Assembly (NCBI RefSeq): GCF_010093535.1
Contig: NW_022985188.1
Span: 40,883-104,882 of the forward strand
Direction of reading: 5' to 3'
From: Lindgomyces ingoldianus
Taxonomy: Eukaryota > Ascomycota > Dothideomycetes > Pleosporales > Lindgomycetaceae
Length of the DNA: 64,000 nt
The notes beneath the pieces are model-generated. The model had not been told where the DNA came from and searched no databases. It saw only the letters and a program-made list of their open reading frames with translations. The position numbers and the translations under genes were made by a program. Shown here in pieces: positions 56,971-64,000 of this stretch (the stretch's first letter is position 1; the number at the start of each line of letters is the position of its first letter).

Positions 56971-59900
56971 CCTTTATATAATTAACTTAGAGGACAAGAA
57001 TGCTGTATAATAATATGTTAAGTAACATGTAAAAAGAGTATATATTACATCTATATGTTAACTAAAGGCAGCATTTAACCTTTTTATTACTGCATAAACT
57101 ATAGACCCTTTACATAATAACATTAACACACTTAACATATAAATTTAATAGTAGATAGATAATAGTAAGCATAGTCTTACCTTTCTACTATTATAACTTA
57201 ATTATGTAAAGCTGTTTATTTTTATAGATAAATTATTTACTAATAATAAAAACTTTAGCTTATAGCTAGGATTCTTAATTATATTAGGTAATAAAGACTA
57301 TATAAAGTAAAGTAACTACTTTAAAATACTAGGCAACATTATACACTAGAATTCTACTAAGTGTAAAAGAGTAACTAGAAGTGTTCTTACTAGCAAACTA
57401 TATAGAATAGTTAAAGAGTTTAATAATATAATTACACTTAGTATAACTTTATAGTAAATTATATAAACACTTAAACTACTACTAATTCTAGTAGTAATCT
57501 ACATAAATTTAAGGTTTTTATTCTTTATTATCTTTATTATATAAAAATAAAAACACTTTTTTTTTAATATTAGTAAAGAAGAATCTATATTTTTCTTTAC
57601 TAAATTAGAACTCTACTGCCTCTACTGCTAATTTAGACACCCCTGCATAAAAAGACTCTAGAAAATACTAACTAGCGCTAGCCACAACATTAATGCTGCA
57701 GTGCTAGAAAAGATTAAGAAGTTTTGCTACCTCTGCTAATTATATAACTAGGCTTTATAAAAATTTAAGTTTATAATTAAAAATAACACTTACTTTAACT
57801 ATAAAGTTATTATTAATGTTATATAAATTAATAATAGAGATGTCTTACATGTTATTAATGTAGACATATTATTTTAGGCTGCTACATTTCTAAAATCTAT
57901 ATCTGCACAAGATACCTAGGATGCACTATATAAATGCTAGATTAACACCTATTAAAGACTTCTAGACTACATTATGTATAACCCTAGTATAAACTTTACT
58001 TTAAAAGATTTTTAAGCTTATACAAAGATTATAAAAGCTACATGTAAGTAGATGCCTATAAAAGCATATTAGGCAGTTAGAAAAGTTAAGTGTGTGCACA
58101 TACCTCTCTAATAAGCGTTTAACATCCTAAAGACTAAGCTAGGTAACTGTACAGATAATAAGGCTATCCTGTAGATAGCAGTTAAGGCTCTAAACAACAC
58201 AGCTAGCCTGCACAGTCTAGTACCCACGCTGCTAGTTTTTAGAGCATACTTAAGAAATAACTTAAACTTTCTACTATTACTAAACATTATTGCATAAGTA
58301 AGCGCTGTATAAAAAGTAATAAAGATACTTTAAAAAGACTATGTAAAAGTAAACATTAATTATATAATTAACACTTATAATAGCTTTATAACATATAAAG
58401 TTTTTAACTTCTTCTTTAGCTTAAAAATTATAGCATAAAAAGAGAAGAAAGGCTAGACTAGCCTATATAAAATTAAGAGCATTAAAAAGAAAGACATTAT
58501 TATTAAAAAAAAATAGCCTACTAAAGCTCTAATGTACGCAGGTTAAACTGTACTATAAAGAAAAAAAAGAAGATAACCTACCTACAATAGATAACCTAAA
58601 TAAACTAATTCTTATATAAAAAGATTTTTTAAAGAAAAGAAAAAAAAACAGCTTTATAAAAATATTATAAAGGCAAAACTAAAGCCTACTACAGACTAAG
58701 CCCCTTAGGATAGCAATGCTGCACTAGTGCAAAGAGAAAATATAGACACTAGAAGAAGTAAAAGGTAAAGAAAACCTATATAAAGTCTAGACTAAGTATT
58801 TCTAACCTAGAAAGAAAAAGATAATTAGGCCTTATCTATTAAGCTCTGTATAGATAGTGTAATTACTATACTTAAAAAACTATTTAAGAAATTAAACTAC
58901 ATAGAGATAAACACTCTAATTACTAACAGTACTTTTAAAGTTATAGTGTATAACCTAATAAAGCATAAAAGTTAGATTTTTAACTTTTACTTTATATAAA
59001 AAGTAAAAGGCAAAACAACCTAACTATATAAGAAATCCTGCCTAGTGTTTGCTAGCTACTTAGATAATAAAAAAAAAATCCTTACTTAGTTACTAACTAT
59101 TTAGAGAATAAGCTAGAGACTACTTTTAGCTATAAAAGTAAGCCTAAAAGCTATGTATAGAATGCATTTTAAACTATGTAATATTATATAAGCATACATT
59201 TAATTAATAGATAAGCTTATGCACACACTATATACAAAGCTACTAAAAGAGATGCGCTAGAGCTTTCTACTAAATGTAATACTCTAAGTTGTATAACCTT
59301 TATATAGAGCTGCTAAATTAGAACTGTATTAGTTTAAGACATACTATAACTACTATAAAAAAAAGCTGTGCATGCATATCTTTTTATATAACCTTTACTT
59401 TTTAATTACTAATAAAAAAAAGCACACCTTTAGTATTACTAGCTTATAAACAGATAATACTTTAAGCATTATAATAAAAAATTTTATATAAAAAAAAAGA
59501 AAAAACTATAAAAAGTAAAGTTCTATGTAAAAAGTAAAACTATTTTAGTAGAGAAGCAGCCTATTAAGTTTAATAGTAAAAGAATTAAACTTACACACAA
59601 CATAGTAGTTTTTACTTAAAAAGAATAAGTAAGCTACTTTTATATAATTAACCTAAAGGACAAGAATGCTACATAATAATATGTTAAGCAATGTGTAAAA
59701 AGGGCATATATTACATCTATATATTAACTAGAGGCAGCATTTAACCTATCTATTACTGCACAAACTATAGACCCTTTACATAATAATATTAACACACTTA
59801 ACACATAAATTTAATAGCAGATAAATAATAGTAAGCATAGTCTTACTTTTCTACTATTATAGCTTAATTATGTAAAGCTGTTTATCTTTATAAATAGATT

Positions 59901-60185
59901 ATTTACTAATAATAAAGACCTTAGCTTATAGCTAGGATTTTTAATTATATTAAGTAATAAAGACTATATAAAGCAAAGTAACTGCTTTAAAATACTAGGT
60001 AACATTATACACTAGAATTCTACTAAGTATAAAAAAGTAACTAGAAGTGTTCTTACTAGTAAACTATATAAAATAGTTAGAGGGTTTAATAATGTAATTA
60101 CTCTTAGTATAACTTTATAGTAAATTATATAAACACTTAAACTACTACTAATTCTAGTAGTAATCTATATAGATTTAAAGTTTCT
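56971..60185 (+). pseudogene. Copia pol, end of copy 1 and whole copy 2
   Basis: 56971-57530 completes RT/RNase H of copy 1. Copy 2 starts at ~57535 (TTATATAAAAATAAAAACAC, as at 52873) and runs to ~60185 without insertions. The integrase zinc region lies near 57610-57740, the core near 57760-58260, and RT (YYNYYKKKL, ITNKKKHTFSI) near 59290-59450. It is the uninterrupted reference for the three insertions in copy 1. More RIP-mutated than copy 1. Confidence 0.7.
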
Positions 60186-61236
60186 ATATAATTACCTTAT
60201 TAAGCTAGGCACTACTAGTAAAAAGTAACTTATAATTAACATTATGTTACTCTATAAATTATATAAAAAAAAATTACTAAAATAAGGTAGATTAATAGTA
60301 AAAATAACTTAGTAAATGCATATATAAAGAAAACACTAAACTAGGCTTTTTAATTATTAGTCCTAACTAACTGCCTCTCTGTCTAGATAGAAGCATCTGT
60401 AGACTAGCTAGATCTTATGCGTAAAAATGCTTTAAACTAACTAGACTAACAACACTTTTATATAAAGCTTATTTTTTTTATTTTTTTTATTATACGCACT
60501 TATTTTTCTTATTATAAGATTAAAAAAGAAAGATATGTAAAAAAGATAGTCTATTTGTCTAGTATATAGGAAAAGAAAAAGCTACTACCTCTTATATATA
60601 GTAGTTATAATGCAGACTACAGCTCTGCTATACGCACAAGGCGTAGGCATTAGCTTAGAAGTTAGCTAACATATAACACTTAATAAAAGAAAAAGCACTA
60701 GTAGTGCTACTGTAACAACAAGCATACAGAGTTACTAAGACTTAACTATAACTCTAGACTAAAACTGCACAAAAGTACCCTTTATAACACATAACCTTTG
60801 CTGCCTATAGCTGTAGATTAGTGCTAGTAGGCAAAATAATATTAATATTGTAGGATAGTAAAGCTACTACATGCTGCTTCTTAGCCTGTCTATAATTAGC
60901 ATTTTATATAAGAAAAAAGTAGAAAAGCTAAAAAATCTATATGTTTATGCTAAGACACTAAATAAACTACTAATTAGTAGTAAAACTAGTTAAGAGGGTA
61001 ACGCAGATGCGCCCTAGGCTGCTAGACTGCATAAGGACGTTAAAGACGCCCGCACTAACAGCGCTAGAGGTAGAGGAGGAAGGCTGGAGAGACATCTCTC
61101 TCTCTCTCTCTCTATGTGTGTGTGTGTGTGTGTGTATGTGCAGGCAGGAGTATCTGTTACTATTAGCACTGTACAAAAAGAGAAAAGAGCTAGGGAATTA
61201 TACAGTAGGGCTTAGAAAGTAAAGGATAAAGAAAAG
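60186..61236. other. Copia 3' region and normal-GC patch
   Basis: 60186-60985 is RIP-mutated with no motif read (expected RNase H and 3' end). 60990-61236 has normal GC and may be an unrecognised insertion; open frames there are short and run through a microsatellite, so no gene is called. Confidence 0.4.
61094..61140. repeat. Microsatellite (CT)n(GT)n
   Basis: About ten TC/CT units followed by about eleven GT units. Lies in the normal-GC patch. Confidence 0.9.
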
Positions 61237-61526
61237 TGTAACAGCGCAGGCAAGACAATGGGTCTGAATGCGGAGGGAATCCACTTAGAGGCATATGGGA
61301 GTGCGTGGGGACTCTGAACCTGGGAATGCCATTGACACCTATAGGCCTTGTACAAAAGGATATTAGGAAACTACTAAGCTAGCTACAGGGGCGAGGTGCG
61401 ACTAAATACATAAGGGAATAGGGGTAACTGCAGGGGACTGGGTCGAGTTATGGTCGGGGCTGATACGGGGACCCTTCGGATAGGATCTGAGCGACCTGAG
61501 ATGGAACAATTCGTAGAATCGTTACA
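61237..61526 (-). repeat. Solo LTR, family G, almost unmutated
   Basis: TGTAACAGCGCAGGC...TCGTTACA, 290 bp, with perfect 5-bp duplications AAAAG (61232-61236, 61527-61531). No internal region. GC is normal, unlike the RIP-mutated homologue at 34512. Orientation is opposite to 55555-55864. Confidence 0.88.
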
Positions 61527-61531
61527 AAAAG

Positions 61532-61881
61532 AAGGTAAAGAAGAAGAGAAGACCTTATTATATACACCTCCCTACGCACCTGCCTACGCAAAGATCTCAC
61601 ACTATTCTAGCACAAAATTCTACATAAAACAGTTTGTACACTGCTAAATTACTTATAAGGCAAGCGCATAAAGGCTAGATAATAATAGCCTAAAACACTT
61701 TACACTATTTATAAAGCTATTTACATAGTGTAACTAGCCTATCTTAATGTATAGCATTACTAAGGTAAGTCTTAATAAATAAAGTAGAGTAAAGGCAGAA
61801 CGTAATTAGATAGACCTACATAGATAAAAAGAAGGTAACATGTATAAAAGGTAACTCTTTAGACAAAAAAAAAGTTGCTAG
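61532..61881. other. Copia 3' end before the 3' LTR
   Basis: Moderately mutated; ends in an A-rich run and GTTGCTAG before the LTR at 61882. A 65-codon frame from 61450 crosses the solo LTR border and is not a gene. Confidence 0.4.
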
Positions 61882-62161
61882 TGTCTATACACAGCAGTAG
61901 TGTTATAATCTAGATATAAGTAATTGCGCATAAGCAGGACTATATATCTATGTTACATAATACTTGTGCATAAACCTCTGTACATAAACATCTAAATATC
62001 CCCTTTTTCCTCTATATAGAGGAAAGATAAAAGCAATAGAACTAGAAACATGTTGCCTTTACTTTACCTACCTTGTACGCTGTGCACACTGTACACCACT
62101 CTTACTCTTGCTACTTAAGTGCTTATACTATAAGCAGCTAGCTGTCAGAGCCTATTCAACA
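61882..62161 (+). repeat. Copia 3' LTR
   Basis: 280 bp, TGTCTATAC...TTCAACA. Its inner (left) half is more RIP-mutated than that of the 5' LTR, while its outer (right) end retains CTGTCAGAG and CAACA. Confidence 0.88.
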
Positions 62162-62942
62162 GTTATAATTAATACTTATAAAAGTAAAAATTTAAAAGTA
62201 TATAAATAGCTTACTAACATCTATAGTAAAGGCTTTTAAGAAAGTTTTAAAAGAGGTAGTAATTATTATACATAAGCTAGTGTTAGTGTAAAAAGAGATT
62301 ATAAAGCTTTAAGTAGTAAATAAAGCTGCTACATAATGTAAATTACATAAAAAAAAAGTAAATTTAGGTAAAAAAGACTTTAATAGTTAAGAATAAAGCT
62401 TATTTAACTACTTTAAAAGAGTTTAGAGCGCATAGTAATAAGAAGAAGCTAAAAACATAAGTGTGCGCTAAAAAAGGTAAGCTAAGTTAAAGGTAATATA
62501 AGCAGTGTAATTAGACTAGGCATAACTTACATATGTGTAAGAAAGTAGCAGAAGTAGACTTTAAATAATATCTTATGTTATATTACTTTATACAGGGCTA
62601 AAGTGGGCTGTTTTGCGCTAGAATAGGGTGGCTTTAGTAGAGGCTTAGCAAAAGTGGCCGGCTAACCTGTGTGGCTGGCCAACCTGTTAGGTACGTTATA
62701 TATCTTACACTGTATATATACTTTAATTATTATTTTAAAAAAGATTGTTTTCCTACTCTTTATATAGTAAGAAGGGACAAACTATAACTAGTCTTAACTT
62801 CTTTACTGCCCTTATAAGCCTCTTGTAAGGACTGTACACCTTTACTAAACTTATCCTTTAAAACCTAACTCTTTATAACAACCTAGGCCTGCGCACTTAA
62901 CACACGTTCTAATTAGTATGTAACTAGTAAGTAGAAATTATA

Positions 62943-63659
62943 ACATTAATTAATTTACTCTTAAAAAATATAAATCCTACACTTAACACTTTAATAGTAA
63001 GCGTAGTGCTATCTAAAGGCACTTATAAACTAATATAAATAAAGTAGAACTATTAAAGCAGATCTAGAAACTCTAAGTTTAAGTAGCTACCTTATAAAAT
63101 AAAATAAAAAATAAAAAATAATATTTTAGTAAAAGAGTTACTATAACTTCTGCCTTTAAAACCTTGTAAAAAAGACTGAAAAAATCTTAAACTTTTCTTT
63201 ACATAATGCTACTTATATGTAAACTATAACCTAGAAGTATTTAAAATAGACTATAAAATAATCTAATAAATAAGACTATTACTAGACAGACACTTTAAAA
63301 TATATTTTTAACTTTACACAAACTAGTAAAGAAACTACTAAGTATATAAATAACTACTTTTAAAAGAAACTTAAAATATATTTATAATAGTATAATTTTT
63401 TAAAGATGCGCTAATAGCTATCTATAGCTTAGCTAACAAAAGAGAGATAGTAGTAGATAAAATAGATAATTTTTAATAAGAAAAAAGCTTAGTGTAAGCT
63501 TATATAGCTAGGTTTAGAGAATACTAAGCCTAATGTAGATAGATAGACTAAAAAGCTTTATATAAAATGTTCTATAAAAAACTTAGAGACCTAGTAAAAG
63601 ATAAATTCTTTTATAAAAAAAAAGCTAGAAAAGCTAGTTAAATTTATTAAAGTAGTAAC
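62943..63659. other. RIP-mutated sequence, nothing recognised
   Basis: TA-rich, no open frame over 40 codons, no motif or repeat partner found in the window. It follows the interrupted L1-like LTR and may be internal sequence of that element. Confidence 0.4.
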
Positions 63660-63811
63660 TGTAAGGACGGAGCTCTGTACCACTACGCCAATACAACCAA
63701 AAAGGTGCGAATAATCAACCAACGTTAATTATTGCGTACAGAATAGTATATATACCCGTCGCACGTAAGCACCATCTCGGCCTTACACGTAAGCGCCATC
63801 CCGGCCTTACA
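63660..63811 (-). repeat. LTR of an element running off the window
   Basis: TGTAAGGACGG...CGGCCTTACA, 152 bp, normal GC, with a TATATATA box. Its last 48 bp are two 24-bp units (CGTAAGC...CGGCCTTACA). The adjacent TTATCCCCCTTCTT reads as a purine tract on the minus strand, which suggests a minus-strand element with its 3' LTR here. Confidence 0.55.
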
Positions 63812-64000
63812 TTATCCCCCTTCTTAGCAGACGCATGTCCCAGGCGTCACATGACCTACCCGCAGCTCAGAGGCGCCATGCGCATGTCTCGGTTACCGGC
63901 CAGAGGCTGACCACCTGCGGCCCAGAGGCGCGGGATAAACACGACGCAACGCTCAGTGGCCACGCCAGCTAAGCCATACACACTAGACCTCCCAGCAGCT
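63812..64000. other. Normal-GC sequence at the window end
   Basis: Probably internal sequence of the element whose LTR ends at 63811. GC-rich (GGCGCC, CCAGAGGC repeated). No frame can be called in 189 bp. Confidence 0.35.

Larger units (their letters stand above)
47626..62161 (+). mobile_element. Ty1/copia-type LTR element, internally duplicated, with nested insertions
   Basis: 5' LTR 47626-47905 and 3' LTR 61882-62161 (280 bp each), flanked by the 5-bp duplication GTTAT (47621-47625, 62162-62166). It interrupts element C. Integrase precedes reverse transcriptase, the copia order. The interior carries two tandem duplications: LTR-leader-gag region twice (47626-50021, 50022-~52418) and the integrase-RT region twice (~52865-57530, ~57535-60185). 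Five later insertions are listed separately. Confidence 0.88.
44439..62696 (+). mobile_element. Fot1-like transposon C, opened by element A and a copia element
   Basis: TIRs ACGTACCTAACAGGTTGGC (with a second GGTTAGCCAGCC block) and complement. TA at 44437-44438 and 62697-62698. Own sequence: 44439-45583, 47451-47625 and 62167-62696, about 1845 bp, the size of the free copy at 36349. The transposase tail at 62440-62560 reads QCN.TRHNLHMC (the dot is a stop), a CxxCx4Hx4C knuckle. Confidence 0.85.
44116..62942 (+). repeat. L1-like LTR interrupted by element C
   Basis: 44116-44436 starts TGTTACGACCC and, from 44350, matches the L1 LTR (AAGTTTTGTTTTATC, ACTAAGTAG). The match resumes after element C at 62699 (ATATCTTACACTG, then AAGGACTGTACACC) and ends ATTATAACA at 62942. 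So 18.3 kb of later DNA sits inside one LTR of about 560 bp. Confidence 0.6.

Noticed and set aside
61007..61647. Frames of 65-71 aa
   Set aside because: One runs through the CT/GT microsatellite and the other across the border of the solo LTR.
1..64000. CRISPR array, operon, tRNA or rRNA gene, telomere repeat
   Set aside because: No regularly spaced short repeats, no recognisable tRNA or rRNA, and no TTAGGG array seen. The window is eukaryotic, with spliced genes.

Overview
The window is from a filamentous fungus, very probably an ascomycete (Pezizomycotina). The evidence is short GT..AG introns with a CTAAC/CTAAT branch site, Fot1/Pogo, Ty3/gypsy, Ty1/copia and Tad-like transposons, and the mark of repeat-induced point mutation (RIP) throughout. 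C-to-T change on both strands has turned nearly every repeat into TA-rich sequence full of TAG/TAA codons. The species cannot be named from the sequence. This is an AT-rich, gene-poor accessory block: about 95% dead transposons, with a few islands of normal base composition.

Layout. 1-1434: end of an LTR element (family L1) and a truncated TIR element. 1437-1915: small GC island, perhaps an LTR. 1916-3578: Pogo-type transposon. 3594-9709: a TIR-bounded element I do not recognise, with two convergent intron-rich genes whose introns resemble one another. 9710-11116: island with one two-exon gene (196 aa, unknown function). 11119-14329: TIR transposon. 14332-15102: LINE fragment. 15105-25847: a 2.1 kb Fot1-like element opened by a gypsy element (itself holding a Fot1-like element) and by a 1.1 kb foldback element. 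25864-32620: a 6.76 kb palindrome made of two inverted transposon copies. 32621-41331: GC fragment, LTR and Fot1-like pieces and a tandem pair of L1 LTRs. 41332-44115: the main island, holding a 400-aa PI-PLC-like gene in two exons. 44116-62942: a nested stack (LTR, opened by a Fot1-like element C, opened by a 1.86 kb element A and a 14.5 kb internally duplicated copia element, opened in turn by solo LTRs, foldback elements and an LTR that contains an assembly gap). 62943-64000: RIP-mutated sequence, then the edge of another LTR element.

Only two genes look functional: the PI-PLC-like gene at 42081-43455 and the 196-aa gene at 10258-10900, both on the minus strand. Nothing suggests they work together. 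The rest records transposition, RIP and rearrangement. TA target duplications, 5-bp LTR duplications and one empty site in a duplicated copy allow much of the insertion order to be read directly.
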